Source: Leptospira_A soteropolitanensis
GTDB lineage: Bacteria > Spirochaetota > Leptospiria > Leptospirales > Leptospiraceae
Reading direction: 5' to 3' (one strand)
DNA length: 64,000 bases
Assembly: GCF_026151335.1 (NCBI RefSeq)
Contig: NZ_JAMQPP010000006.1
Shown: in pieces, positions 36,527 through 44,674 of the stretch
Numbering within the stretch: position 1 is the first letter of the stretch
How the letters are laid out: each line of letters begins with the position of its first letter
Program-made: the position numbers and the translations under genes
The notes under the pieces: generated by a model
What the model saw: only the letters and a program-made list of their open reading frames with translations
Told to the model about the DNA's origin: nothing
The model's database searches: none

Positions 36527-37468
36527 CTAAATATGAATGGAATTTTCGTTTAAAATAGGAAATTTAATTTCGATATTCATTCCATTCTCATTTTCTATTT
36601 TAATGGTTCCCCTAAGTTGTTTCACAAGATTTTTTACAAGTGTTAATCCCATTCCTTTTACTTCCATCTCCACATTTTCTGTTCCACCACCATTGTCTTT
36701 TACGATAAGTAAAAATTGATCCGCAATTCTACCCAAACTTACCTCAATTTTACCTTCGTTACGATTCATAAAAGCATGACGAAATGAATTAGACACTAAT
36801 TCATTCAATATTAGTCCCATAGGAATGGCACGATCTAAGTCCATCTCCAAACCTTCCTCAATCAATTCATGTAATTCGATATTGCTTTTTTCGTTTATAT
36901 AGGTGACTTTTAGATTTCCCAATATCGAATTAAAGATCAGATTCAAGTCCACATAAAGTAGATTTGGTGATTCGTAAATAATTTTATGAACAGAGGCAAT
37001 CGCCATAATTCTATTTTGTATCAATCCTAACGAAGTAGTTAATTTGATATCATTCTCAGACTCTACCTGCATAGCCAAAAGCCCAGAAATAATTTGAAGA
37101 TTATTATTGACTCTATGATGGATTTCTGTAAGTAACTTTGATTTTAATTTTAGATCTGACTTAATTTGTCTCTCTTGTTCGTTTCTTTTGGATTGTTCCT
37201 TCTTTAGCGAATGGACGTATAAAAAAATTAAAAAAAACATTGCATAAAGGTCTTTAAAAAAACCTTCATAGTCATCAAAATAATCAATCGAATATCCATG
37301 TTCAAATACATTCGAAACGCTCACATAACATGGAATAATAGCTAGAATCAAAACGAATGAACCTTCCCCTCTGTAACTAGGTTGCTCAATTAGTCTTCTA
37401 ATAATAATGTAAATGGCAATTATATAAACGGATAAAGAGGAAAGATTTAGTAGAGATATAAAATTCAT
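36527..37468 (-). CDS. Membrane sensor histidine kinase (HisKA_2 type)
   Basis: The 313-residue kinase has an N-terminal domain with three hydrophobic helices (about residues 10-92) ending in IFLYVHSLKKEQ, a short coiled coil, a HisKA_2 domain with the phosphoacceptor box EIHHRVNNNLQIISG (about residue 115) and a HATPase_c domain (NELVSNSFRHAF, KDNGGGTENV, KGMGLTLVKNL). It has no receiver. A separate 85-residue protein encoded 10 bp upstream looks like a second copy of its membrane domain. Confidence 0.88.
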   Translation of the reverse strand: MNFISLLNLSSLSVYIIAIYIIIRRLIEQPSYRGEGSFVLILAIIPCYVSVSNVFEHGYSIDYFDDYEGFFKDLYAMFFLIFLYVHSLKKEQSKRNEQERQIKSDLKLKSKLLTEIHHRVNNNLQIISGLLAMQVESENDIKLTTSLGLIQNRIMAIASVHKIIYESPNLLYVDLNLIFNSILGNLKVTYINEKSNIELHELIEEGLEMDLDRAIPMGLILNELVSNSFRHAFMNRNEGKIEVSLGRIADQFLLIVKDNGGGTENVEMEVKGMGLTLVKNLVKQLRGTIKIENENGMNIEIKFPILNENSIHI

Positions 37469-37478
37469 ATTAGTGGTC

Positions 37479-37736
37479 CTAAACCAAAATTTCTTTTTTT
37501 AAACTTACTAAAAAAAGGATGGAAGCTAAAAAATAAAACGAATGTTCGAGAAGATTAAAAAAATCATGAAACCAAAAACCCTCGACAACAGTAAAAATAT
37601 TACTTAACCAAATACATGAAAAACCAAAGATCAAAAAGTAAAATTTAGGGATCAATCCGGAAGTAAGTAACCGTAGAGTAATGAGTAACCCTACGCTATC
37701 AAAAATAAGATTTAAGACTTCACTTACTTGATACAT
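37479..37736 (-). CDS. Small membrane protein resembling the neighbouring kinase's sensor domain
   Basis: The 85-residue protein has three hydrophobic helices. Its layout and several positions match the N-terminal domain of the downstream kinase: LSNIFTVVEGFWFHDFF against VSNVFEHGYSIDYFDDY, and ILFLVSLKKE against LIFLYVHSLKKE. It ends exactly where the kinase continues into its coiled coil. It probably forms a complex with, or regulates, the kinase; this is inference. Confidence 0.65.
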   Translation of the reverse strand: MYQVSEVLNLIFDSVGLLITLRLLTSGLIPKFYFLIFGFSCIWLSNIFTVVEGFWFHDFFNLLEHSFYFLASILFLVSLKKEILV

Positions 37737-37951
37737 AATTTACCGCGGCCACGTTGCCTGTACATTAACCTAGAGGACAAACTATAACAGACTTTTGTTT
37801 ATGGTAAAGTGATAATTTTAGTGAAAAAGGAACATAAATATCCGTCGCAAGTCCCCTAAGAGAAGTTCAAAAAAAATGATAAAAGCAATTAAACTTAGTA
37901 AAAGAACTAAAATGCCAGATTTTACTTAGCTAATCATCTTTGCAAAAGGAA

Positions 37952-38938
37952 TTAATCTAAATCTATGAGTTTCATTTTTGCCAACCTTAATACATCTGTC
38001 AAAAATTTTCGATGACTAATGATTAACTCTTGTTTTGATTCACGTGCAGGATTAAAAATTCCTCGTTTTCGAAAAACTTTCCAAGGATCAATTTGAATAT
38101 CGGACCATGTACCAATTTCTAATGTTAAGGGAAGAAACCTTGAACTATTCGGATTGGCACTCCCCTTTGCCTTTTGGTATTCATTATACAAACGATCCCA
38201 TAGATCACCGTGTGTCGTATATGTTTCGCTTTGCGGGCCAAATTTATAAAGAATATGATTATACTTAGTGGTTAAATGATTTGCAATTTTTTGAAACAAA
38301 GACTCATCGACACATTGTTCATGGGTACTTGCATATGGCCACCAGACATGATCAATGGCACCAAATCCAGAATGGATATCAACAACGGGAATCATTAAGT
38401 TCTCAGCTGGGAATAGGTATTCTGCATAAAACCTGTCCAATACCTTGGATTCAGCTTGTAGAACATTTCCTCTATAATAAGGAAAAAAATTAGAAATTTT
38501 GTGACCGCCAAAAAAGAAAGGAGCCTTCACAGCCTCCACACCAGAGTTTCTCATTAAATCCACTCCACCAGGATTTGACCTACGTTTCATGGCAACACCA
38601 CCCGGATTTAGAATGGGAATACAAACAATTCCAAGTTCACCAGATTTGATTTCTTGATACAGTTCGGAAGTTTTGCGTGCAAACAAATCATCCAAAAAAT
38701 CTAACAATACTCTGATTCCTATCGTTTCTAAGCCATGAACACCTGCAACCAAACCAGCTACATTACGTTTGATTGCCTTTTCTTTTCCAATCTCTAAGAC
38801 ATAAATTGGAAATCGAAAACCGTCTGCAGTTTTTGTGGAAAATCCAAACTGTTTGAATCGAACTAATTTACCACCTAACTTAACTATCCTGAGTATTCTA
38901 TTTTCGTATCGATTAAGGCGTTTCATTCCTCTAAGCAT
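37952..38938 (-). CDS. M14-family zinc carboxypeptidase-like protein
   Basis: The 328-residue protein has the M14 zinc site HxxE in GVHGLETIG (His68, Glu71), the third ligand His189 in DIHSGFG, substrate-binding NPGGVAMKRRSNPGGVDLMRN and the catalytic Glu274 in LTLEIGTW. It has no signal peptide. The size and the DIHSG motif fit the DUF2817/AstE-like branch, so the substrate may be a small peptide or amide instead of a protein tail. Starts at 38938 or 38926 are both possible. Confidence 0.82.
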   Translation of the reverse strand: MLRGMKRLNRYENRILRIVKLGGKLVRFKQFGFSTKTADGFRFPIYVLEIGKEKAIKRNVAGLVAGVHGLETIGIRVLLDFLDDLFARKTSELYQEIKSGELGIVCIPILNPGGVAMKRRSNPGGVDLMRNSGVEAVKAPFFFGGHKISNFFPYYRGNVLQAESKVLDRFYAEYLFPAENLMIPVVDIHSGFGAIDHVWWPYASTHEQCVDESLFQKIANHLTTKYNHILYKFGPQSETYTTHGDLWDRLYNEYQKAKGSANPNSSRFLPLTLEIGTWSDIQIDPWKVFRKRGIFNPARESKQELIISHRKFLTDVLRLAKMKLIDLD

Positions 38939-39184
38939 TAATATTAACCTAAGAACCTTTCGTTATATCACTAACAATCACGGATCTAAGATGATCCATA
39001 GCCGATAGAACTCATGGTCTCAAACTGAATCCTTTTAGAGAAATTCTATTTAACAAAGTTATATGACAATTTGATTACAAAAACAGGTAAAAAGAAACGG
39101 ACAAGACTGGTAAAAAAAATATTAAAGAAGTGTCTTACACAAATTTCATTTACGAAAGAATAGAAATTTTTTCAACATGAATCA

Positions 39185-40144
39185 ATGAGTCCTTCTACAC
39201 CCAAAACTAAACAAAAAAAATACAAAGAAGATTTTATCACAACCAAAGGTGTCAAAATTCATTTAGGGATTTGGCCTGGACGCGGGCAAACGATTATTTG
39301 CCTACATGGATTATCCGGAAATCTCTACTCAATGAAACCTCTAGCGGAAAGATTATACCGCAAAGGATACAAAGTTATCTCCTATGATTTAAGAGGCAGA
39401 GGGCAATCTGACAAACCAAAATCGGGTTATGGGTTCCAAAATCATATCGAAGATTTAAAAGGTATCATCACTCATTACAAAATCAAAAATCCCATTTTCT
39501 TTGCTCATTCTTTTGGTTGTATGATAGCTCTTCGTTTTGCAATCCGATATCCCAATGAAGTAAAAGCGATGATCCTAATGGATGGAGGAGGGTTACTTTC
39601 CGTACAAAAAAGACTTCAAGTCCTAAAGGTACTACAACAATCATTCGAAAGATTAGATGTCATCTATCCAAACATTTCCGAATACTTAAACTTAGTAAAA
39701 AACTCACCTTTAGTACCGAACTGGACAAAAGTGATCGAAGAATACTTCCGACTGGAACTAGAAAAAACAAACAATGGTTATGTATGCCATATGCCTAGAT
39801 ATGTGATGGAAGAAGAACTCAAAGAAATGGGTGGATCTATGCACAAAAAAAACATTATCAAATACTTACTAAAAAACCCCAAAAAAGTGATTTCGAAAAT
39901 GATCGAAAACAAAAAATTAGAATTCGAGAAAATACAAACACCAACCTTAATCCTACGAGCCACAGAAATGAACCTATTTCCAAAGGATGATTTATTACCC
40001 AAAACTTCCTTTCAATCTATGTTGCAGCGAATTCCATTTGCAAGAGGAGAGGAAATCAAAACAAATCACTATGGCATTCTTTTTGAAGAATTAAATGAAA
40101 GAGACAAAGCGATTGATCTTTTTTTGAAGAATTTAAAAAAATAG
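39185..40144 (+). CDS. Alpha/beta-fold hydrolase
   Basis: The 319-residue protein has the oxyanion region ICLHGLSGNLYSM, DLRGRGQSDKP, nucleophile elbow FAHSFGCMIAL, acid near LRATEMNLFPKDD and catalytic His in TNHYGILFEE. This is the canonical order of the esterase/epoxide-hydrolase type. There is no signal peptide and no Shine-Dalgarno sequence before the ATG. The substrate is unknown. Confidence 0.85.
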   Translation: MSPSTPKTKQKKYKEDFITTKGVKIHLGIWPGRGQTIICLHGLSGNLYSMKPLAERLYRKGYKVISYDLRGRGQSDKPKSGYGFQNHIEDLKGIITHYKIKNPIFFAHSFGCMIALRFAIRYPNEVKAMILMDGGGLLSVQKRLQVLKVLQQSFERLDVIYPNISEYLNLVKNSPLVPNWTKVIEEYFRLELEKTNNGYVCHMPRYVMEEELKEMGGSMHKKNIIKYLLKNPKKVISKMIENKKLEFEKIQTPTLILRATEMNLFPKDDLLPKTSFQSMLQRIPFARGEEIKTNHYGILFEELNERDKAIDLFLKNLKK

Positions 40145-40256
40145 ATTATTAAACATATTAGAAGCTGAAGATTCATTTGCCTTTGAAATCATGATAAAAT
40201 TTTATAAAGATAAAATAGATAGTATAAAAAATCCAGTATAATTTCATTTATCAAAA

Positions 40257-40895
40257 ATGCCGACTAAGACTCCTCCTGAAAAAGAAAGATGTTCCTGGTG
40301 TCTCAAATTTGAGCAATACGTAAAGTATCATGATGAAGAATGGGGTGTTCCAGTTCATGATGACCAAACCCACTTCGAATTTTTAATCCTAGAAGGCGCA
40401 CAAGCAGGACTTAGTTGGTCGACCATCTTAAAAAAAAGAGAAGGTTATAAAAAAGTTTTCGCAAACTTTGACCCAAACAAAGTTTCAAAATTCAACGATA
40501 AAAAAATAGAAACAATCCTTCTCAATCCTGCCATTGTCCGAAATCGCTTAAAAGTATATGCAGCGGTAAACAACGCAAAACGGTTTTTAGAAATCCAAAA
40601 AGAATTTGGTTCTTTTGATTTTTATATTTGGAGTTTTGTAAATCACAATCCAATTCAAAATAAATGGAAAAACCTAAGGGAAGTTCCCGCAACAACCAAA
40701 GAGTCTGATGCGTTGAGTAAAGATTTAATCAAACGTGGATTTAAGTTTGTTGGAAGCACTGTAATCTATGCGCATATGCAAGCTTGTGGACTTGTCAATG
40801 ATCATATCAAAGATTGTTTTCGTTATAAAGAGATTAATTTTTTGTCTTCACAACAAAAAAACAATCCTTATAATACCGATCAAAACTCTGAGTGA
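40257..40895 (+). CDS. tag: DNA-3-methyladenine glycosylase I
   Basis: The 212-residue protein matches Tag throughout: CSWC...YHDEEWGVPVHDDQTHFEFLILEGAQAGLSW at the N-terminus, WNHNP-like FVNHNPIQNKW, and the C-terminal GFKFVGSTVIYAHMQACGLVNDH. Cys and His residues at both ends (first Cys pair and YHD; HMQACG and NDH) form the structural zinc site of the family. It excises 3-methyladenine in base-excision repair. The usual length is about 190 residues; the extra residues are a basic N-terminal and a polar C-terminal tail. Confidence 0.94.
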   Translation: MPTKTPPEKERCSWCLKFEQYVKYHDEEWGVPVHDDQTHFEFLILEGAQAGLSWSTILKKREGYKKVFANFDPNKVSKFNDKKIETILLNPAIVRNRLKVYAAVNNAKRFLEIQKEFGSFDFYIWSFVNHNPIQNKWKNLREVPATTKESDALSKDLIKRGFKFVGSTVIYAHMQACGLVNDHIKDCFRYKEINFLSSQQKNNPYNTDQNSE

Positions 40896-40904
40896 ATTTT
40901 CAAA

Positions 40905-40954
40905 TGATAATTGAAGAGTTGTATAAATCTTTTAAAGCAACTCTTCAATTATCA
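40905..40954. terminator. Bidirectional hairpin terminator after tag
   Basis: A perfect 17-bp stem (40905-40921 with 40938-40954, TGATAATTGAAGAGTTG and its complement) with a 16-base loop lies between the convergent tag and NTF2-like genes. A/T-rich flanks on both sides fit termination from either direction. Confidence 0.8.
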
Positions 40955-40984
40955 AAAACAATTTAGAAATATTCAAATTTCAAA

Positions 40985-41371
40985 CTACTTCTTCTCCGCC
41001 ACTACCACTGCCTTAATCAATTTCCACTCTCCACCTTCAAAATAAAGGATGTACATTGATCGGAATTTCATTACATGACTCTCTAAATCAACTTTTACAA
41101 AACCAAACTGATCTATAAAATCTATCGAATGAATCAGAACCGCTCTTTCTACACCTCCGATTTTTCCTTCTTTTAATGATTGAATATAATTCGCTTTATT
41201 CGAACTAAATACCTGATCATTTCCTTTAATATAAACACTATCTGAATAATCGGAATGAAACTTCGATTCAATCTCGGAAACATTCCTTCCATCAATATTT
41301 TTCATAATAAAGAGAAACTCTTTTCTTAACGATTCCTCATCCTTTCCTACAACGACTTCATTTGTGATCAT
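40985..41371 (-). CDS. NTF2/lumazine-binding-like small protein
   Basis: The protein has 128 residues from the ATG at 41371 (MITNEVVVGKDEESLRKEF), chosen because AGGAGG lies 5 bp upstream; the frame extends to 41416. The pattern of an N-terminal helix, a strand with FHSDYSDSVYIKG, and a C-terminal MYILYFEGGEWKLIKAVVV is typical of putative lumazine-binding/SnoaL (NTF2-like) proteins. The cellular role is unknown. Its promoter region carries a 30-bp palindrome that also occurs at the MarR gene next to it. Confidence 0.72.
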   Translation of the reverse strand: MITNEVVVGKDEESLRKEFLFIMKNIDGRNVSEIESKFHSDYSDSVYIKGNDQVFSSNKANYIQSLKEGKIGGVERAVLIHSIDFIDQFGFVKVDLESHVMKFRSMYILYFEGGEWKLIKAVVVAEKK

Positions 41372-41423
41372 AAATCCTCCTAAAATCACTAAAATTCCAA
41401 ACACACTCGCACTCAAATCCGAT

Positions 41424-41453
41424 TATATATTGTTGCTATAGCAACAATATATA
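41424..41453. promoter_or_regulatory. MarR-type operator (30-bp perfect palindrome)
   Basis: A 30-bp perfect palindrome (half-site TATATATTGTTGCTA) lies between the MarR gene stop and the start of the NTF2-like gene. The inner 24 bp are identical to the palindrome over the marR start at 41899-41922, so both are probably bound by the MarR protein encoded here. Confidence 0.85.
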
Positions 41454-41462
41454 CAAAAAAAA

Positions 41463-41900
41463 TCAATCTATCGACTCCTCATAAATTTGATCAATAATCC
41501 TTTTAAAGGTTTTAAAGTCTTGCGACGATAGTTTTTTAAACATTCGTTTACGCTCTTCCGTAACAACAGCAACCATCAATTGATAAATTTCAGAACCTTT
41601 CTTTGTAGGATAAACCTGATTTTTACGACCATCCTCAGGGTTTGACTGAATTTTAATCCACCCCTTTTCTTCCATATTTCGCAAGGCCCTTGCCATCGAA
41701 GGTCTATCATCAAAATCTCTACCTAAATCCGATTGGCTACATCCCGGTTGTTTCATCAAACGAACCAATACAAACCACTGCTCAGGATATAAATCCAACC
41801 CGTTGGCAGAAGCTAACCGCATGAACTGACGCCTTAACGCTCTTACGGTTCGATAAATTAAATATGCGTATGAGTTTTCTAAATCAAAAGGTTCGTTCAT
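41463..41900 (-). CDS. MarR-family transcriptional regulator
   Basis: The roughly 145-residue protein has a MarR winged helix-turn-helix (LDLYPEQWFVLVRLMKQPGCSQSDLGRDF, DRPSMARALRNMEEKGWI, then the wing SNPEDGRKNQVYPT). The ATG at 41900 (MNEPFDLE) is preferred over the ATG at 41927, because the latter would place the operator inside the coding sequence and add an odd QYCCYSNN segment. The likely promoter (TTGACT at 41938-41943, TATTGT at 41916-41921) leaves a very short leader. It probably represses itself and the NTF2-like gene; the inducer is unknown. Confidence 0.85.
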   Translation of the reverse strand: MNEPFDLENSYAYLIYRTVRALRRQFMRLASANGLDLYPEQWFVLVRLMKQPGCSQSDLGRDFDDRPSMARALRNMEEKGWIKIQSNPEDGRKNQVYPTKKGSEIYQLMVAVVTEERKRMFKKLSSQDFKTFKRIIDQIYEESID

Positions 41901-41922
41901 ATTGTTGCTATAGCAACAATAT
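41899..41922. promoter_or_regulatory. Operator overlapping marR -10 and start codon
   Basis: A 24-bp perfect palindrome (half-site ATATTGTTGCTA) covers the predicted -10 and touches the ATG at 41898-41900. The same 24 bp occur at 41427-41450. The position suggests autorepression by blocking RNA polymerase. Confidence 0.85.
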
Positions 41923-41991
41923 TGCATGTGATTATTAAGTCAAGTAAAATGCAAGTATTTTGTAACTGCCCTAAGCATTGGACAATCTATC

Positions 41992-42019
41992 TTGACACCA
42001 AATCCTTATTATTTATAGT
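41992..42019 (+). promoter_or_regulatory. Promoter of the rnk-like gene
   Basis: TTGACA (41992-41997) and TATAGT (42014-42019) are 16 bp apart, a good sigma-70-type promoter 35 bp before the rnk-like start codon. Confidence 0.6.
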
Positions 42020-42053
42020 CTAAAGTTTTTGCACAAACAAAAAGGAGTATAAA

Positions 42054-42470
42054 ATGAATAGAAAAAATAAACTTTGTATCACCCATTTTGACTATAACCG
42101 AATAAAACTAATGATTTCGGATTATACCAAAAGAAACAAAATGGATCCAAACATAAAAGACCTACTCGGTGAAATTGAAAGAGCGCAAAAAGTGGACTCA
42201 CATGTTATTCCACCGAACTTTGTAACAATGAATTCGGTGATTGAGCTAAAAAATTTAAACGAGTTGGAATTCCAAGAATTTAGATTAGTTTTCCCCGAAG
42301 AAGCGAACACAGATGAAAATAAAATTTCTGTTTTAGCACCTATTGGAACTGCAATCCTTGGTTACAAGATTGGGGACGTGATTCAATGGAAAATTCCAAG
42401 TGGCGTAAATCAGTTCCAAATCACAAATATCAAATACCAACCAGAAGCTAACGGTGATTACCATCTGTAG
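42054..42470 (+). CDS. rnk: Rnk-like GreA/GreB C-terminal domain protein
   Basis: The 138-residue protein has a short helical N-terminal part (about 50 residues, LCITHFDYNRIKLMI...LLGEIERAQKV) and a GreA/GreB C-terminal FKBP-like domain (VIPPNFVTMNSVIELKNLNE...FRLVFPEEA...ISVLAPIGTAILGYKIGDVIQWKIP). It lacks the Gre coiled coil and its acidic tip. This is the layout of Rnk, which binds RNA polymerase without Gre cleavage activity. AAAGGAG precedes the ATG by 8 bp. Confidence 0.9.
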   Translation: MNRKNKLCITHFDYNRIKLMISDYTKRNKMDPNIKDLLGEIERAQKVDSHVIPPNFVTMNSVIELKNLNELEFQEFRLVFPEEANTDENKISVLAPIGTAILGYKIGDVIQWKIPSGVNQFQITNIKYQPEANGDYHL

Positions 42471-42545
42471 TTAAAATTAATTACAAATTTCACTTTTCCG
42501 TTTGGCGTTCCCCATTCAATTTTCTATGGTAATCCCTTAAAATAA

Positions 42546-42621
42546 GGGGCGGGCTCCTTCGGGGTCCGCGTTCGCTCCCGTCTGCCTTCGGCAGACCAAG
42601 CCCTACGGATCCACTAACGCG
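42546..42621 (-). repeat. GC-rich hairpin repeat, copy A
   Basis: A GC-rich stretch in A/T-rich surroundings begins 3 bases after the stop codon of the Cys-rich gene at 42624. Read on the minus strand it begins CGCGTTAGTGGATCCGTAGG, then GGCTTGGTC, then a perfect hairpin GTCTGC-CGAAG-GCAGAC, then GGGAGCGAACGCGGACCCC. A close copy follows the stop of the DUF2971 gene (55888-55956). Confidence 0.85.
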
Positions 42622-42623
42622 AG

Positions 42624-42983
42624 TCATATTTCGTTGAGTATAACTTTACATTGATTAGAGATTTTCTTTTCATTTTCGAACAGACACTTTAAGATACGAC
42701 CACCACCAGGAATGACCCAACGACAATATTCACTCACATCCTCTTTGCAAAAATTTTGTGACCGATTCTTCATCGATTCCGAAAGTGCGTTTTGGCCTGC
42801 ATCACAAACATCTGAAAGATTTTTTCCACGTTCTTTCAAACATTGCAAAACGCTCGCTTTCGTAAGTTTGATTCCTTGACAGTAGGTTACTATTTCTTGT
42901 TTGCAAACATCATAAATTGATTTAGTTTCTGCAAATAGAGTAAAGCTAAAAAGGAAAATAAGCAAAATTGAGTATAGTTTCAT
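42624..42983 (-). CDS. Secreted Cys-rich repeat protein
   Basis: The 119-residue protein has a signal peptide (MKLYSILLIFLFSFTLFAE) and two similar units with four Cys each: VCKQEIVTYCQGIKLTKASVLQCL...LSDVC and FCKEDVSEYCRWVIPGGGRILKCL...ISNQC. This is the cysteine-rich repeat also seen in the Golgi protein GLG1/CFR-1 (Cys_rich_FGFR) and in many bacteria. It is likely disulfide bonded in the periplasm. Its function in bacteria is unknown. Confidence 0.85.
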   Translation of the reverse strand: MKLYSILLIFLFSFTLFAETKSIYDVCKQEIVTYCQGIKLTKASVLQCLKERGKNLSDVCDAGQNALSESMKNRSQNFCKEDVSEYCRWVIPGGGRILKCLFENEKKISNQCKVILNEI

Positions 42984-43174
42984 ATTTTATTTGATCCAGA
43001 ATCCTTAATAAACTATGGTTTAAAATTTATGACTTCAAATCAAATTCCTTATTTTTATAGAAAGAATACAACTCCATTATATTACAAATTTGAAGCTTTC
43101 ATTGGTCAAAATTTATACTTTTACCAGGTCTTTAGATTCTATAGGAGATATCAAAATAATTCCATTTATAATTT

Positions 43175-43795
43175 CTACCGTTGGTAGAGTGAGTATAAAA
43201 ACGAAGATGGAATTTTTAAAAAATATCCCAATTTCAAAATTTGATTCAGTACCAACTGTTTCATAATTCCATTTTTTTCAAATCTGTGGGCAGAGGTAAT
43301 GGCTGGATATGGTAAAAGAATCGGCCAAGAAATTTTACAAAATTCTAAGCTCAGCTCAGTATCTTCAAAGATATATTGTATTTTTAAATCCGTTTTCCAA
43401 AGTCTTCGATCAAAAAAAATACAATGATCCAGATATACAATACCCTTTCTTCGAAATCGTATCGAATTCGAATACCAGGATACCAATCGTAAGAACATAT
43501 GTTCTTTATCAAATTGGTGTAGGAATCCCCCCCAACAAATCTCAGGTACTTTTTTACAACTTAACTCGATTAAATGGTTTATTGCTTCTGGAGGTAAAAA
43601 CGAGCGAGGATGATGGAAAAGAACCAACTCTCCTTTTGTTTTGTGAAAGCCCATGTTTAAACGTTCCGCACGAGAGGTTCCTTCCTGCTGACCGATAGGA
43701 AGGATTTCCACTTTTGGATGATTCTCAAAACCCAAAAGGGATTTTTGAAACAGAGTATTCTCTCCGCTATCTGTAGGAATCACAATGCTCAACAT
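43175..43795 (-). CDS. Family 2 glycosyltransferase-like protein
   Basis: The 206-residue protein starts MLSIVIPTDSGEN, the first strand of GT-A glycosyltransferases, and keeps GTSRAERLNMGFHKTKGELVLFHHPRSFLPP. The usual D-x-D reads HHP, so the metal site is altered. The C-terminus (ITSAHRFEKNGIMKQLVLN) matches the TIGR04283-type small GT2 proteins. It could be a sugar transferase with an unusual active site or an inactive relative. An inverted repeat ends 3 bases before the ATG. Confidence 0.75.
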   Translation of the reverse strand: MLSIVIPTDSGENTLFQKSLLGFENHPKVEILPIGQQEGTSRAERLNMGFHKTKGELVLFHHPRSFLPPEAINHLIELSCKKVPEICWGGFLHQFDKEHMFLRLVSWYSNSIRFRRKGIVYLDHCIFFDRRLWKTDLKIQYIFEDTELSLEFCKISWPILLPYPAITSAHRFEKNGIMKQLVLNQILKLGYFLKIPSSFLYSLYQR

Positions 43796-43798
43796 CTT

Positions 43799-43838
43799 TG
43801 TTTGTATTGATTCTATAGTTGAAGAATCAATACAAACA
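43799..43838 (-). terminator. 16-bp perfect hairpin between lipoprotein gene and GT2 start
   Basis: The stem TGTTTGTATTGATTCT (43799-43814) pairs perfectly with 43823-43838, with an 8-base loop. It follows the stop of the 255-residue lipoprotein gene by 14 bases and could end that transcript, although only a short T run follows. It also occupies the place of the GT2 ribosome-binding site. Confidence 0.6.
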
Positions 43839-43852
43839 GGAAAAGCGAAAAA

Positions 43853-44620
43853 TCACTCTTTTATTAGATAAATATGAATTGTTGATGGGGTGTCCCCAGA
43901 TATTTCTTTTATACTTCCGCTGGTTTCGCGATCAGATATAAATGTGCGAATTCGGTTTTCATCGATTGATTCCTTACTTAAAACTTGTTTTACTTCATCA
44001 AAACGACGTTTCACTAGACGAACTTGGTAGGCCAAATCACCGGTAGTCTGTGATTTACCAACCAACACAACTTTAAAAGGTTCTTCCGATTTTAAGATTT
44101 CTCGAGACAATGCGATGAGTTTTGACTTAGATTCCTCTGTAATCTTATAATCATCAGGAACAAAGGACACCATTTGTATCGGCGTTGGTTGACCCTCTGG
44201 TTTCCAATAAGATAACTTGGAAGAAGATGTGTCTGAATTTGGCTCTCTTTTGATGGACTCCAAAACTACCGACTTCGGGCAATAAACTTTAATTTCAGTA
44301 GACGAGTTAAAGGATAATAAAAAACCCAAAGTTGTCACAACAATATCCCAAGGTTTTGCATAAGAATTAGATTCCAATTCAAACTGGTCAACATGACTTG
44401 AAGCGGAATCAGAATCTAAAACATGGGAATAAATCGGTAACAAGAAGAGTACACGGTATGTACGTTCTTCCGATGTCATCTCACAGCCATTTGTTGGATT
44501 TATAGGTAAGTGACGTTTTTTTTCTAAAGGGATTCCTAAAGAATTACAAGATACGGCCAAAGAACCAATGAGAAGAATAAGAAAGATACTATTTTTAAAA
44601 TTTTCTTTTTGAAAAACCAT
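43853..44620 (-). CDS. Putative lipoprotein with OmpA-like C-terminal region
   Basis: The 255-residue protein has a lipoprotein signal (FLILLIGSLAVSC, Cys25). The C-terminal about 100 residues (MVSFVPDDYKITEESKSKLIALSREIL, VVLVGKSQTTG, YQVRLVKRRFDEVKQVLS, IDENRIRTFISDR) follow the OmpA-like beta-alpha-beta order, in which the strand VVLVGKSQ replaces the usual I.G.T. A peptidoglycan contact is possible but the key Asp/Arg residues are not clear. The middle contains a short hydrophobic segment. It comes after two larger lipoprotein genes in the same direction. Confidence 0.65.
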   Translation of the reverse strand: MVFQKENFKNSIFLILLIGSLAVSCNSLGIPLEKKRHLPINPTNGCEMTSEERTYRVLFLLPIYSHVLDSDSASSHVDQFELESNSYAKPWDIVVTTLGFLLSFNSSTEIKVYCPKSVVLESIKREPNSDTSSSKLSYWKPEGQPTPIQMVSFVPDDYKITEESKSKLIALSREILKSEEPFKVVLVGKSQTTGDLAYQVRLVKRRFDEVKQVLSKESIDENRIRTFISDRETSGSIKEISGDTPSTIHIYLIKE

Positions 44621-44674
44621 AATGCTTATTTATTAATATTTCTTCAGCCGCAAAAGGAAACCGTTTTATGGCCT

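Noticed and set aside
37877..37930. 17-codon basic frame (MIKAIKLSKRTKMPDFT) between a membrane-protein gene and the M14 gene
   Set aside because: No ribosome site and no conserved feature; not supportable as a gene.
43309..43698. 129-codon plus-strand frame opposite the glycosyltransferase gene
   Set aside because: The minus-strand frame has recognisable GT2 motifs and this one has none.
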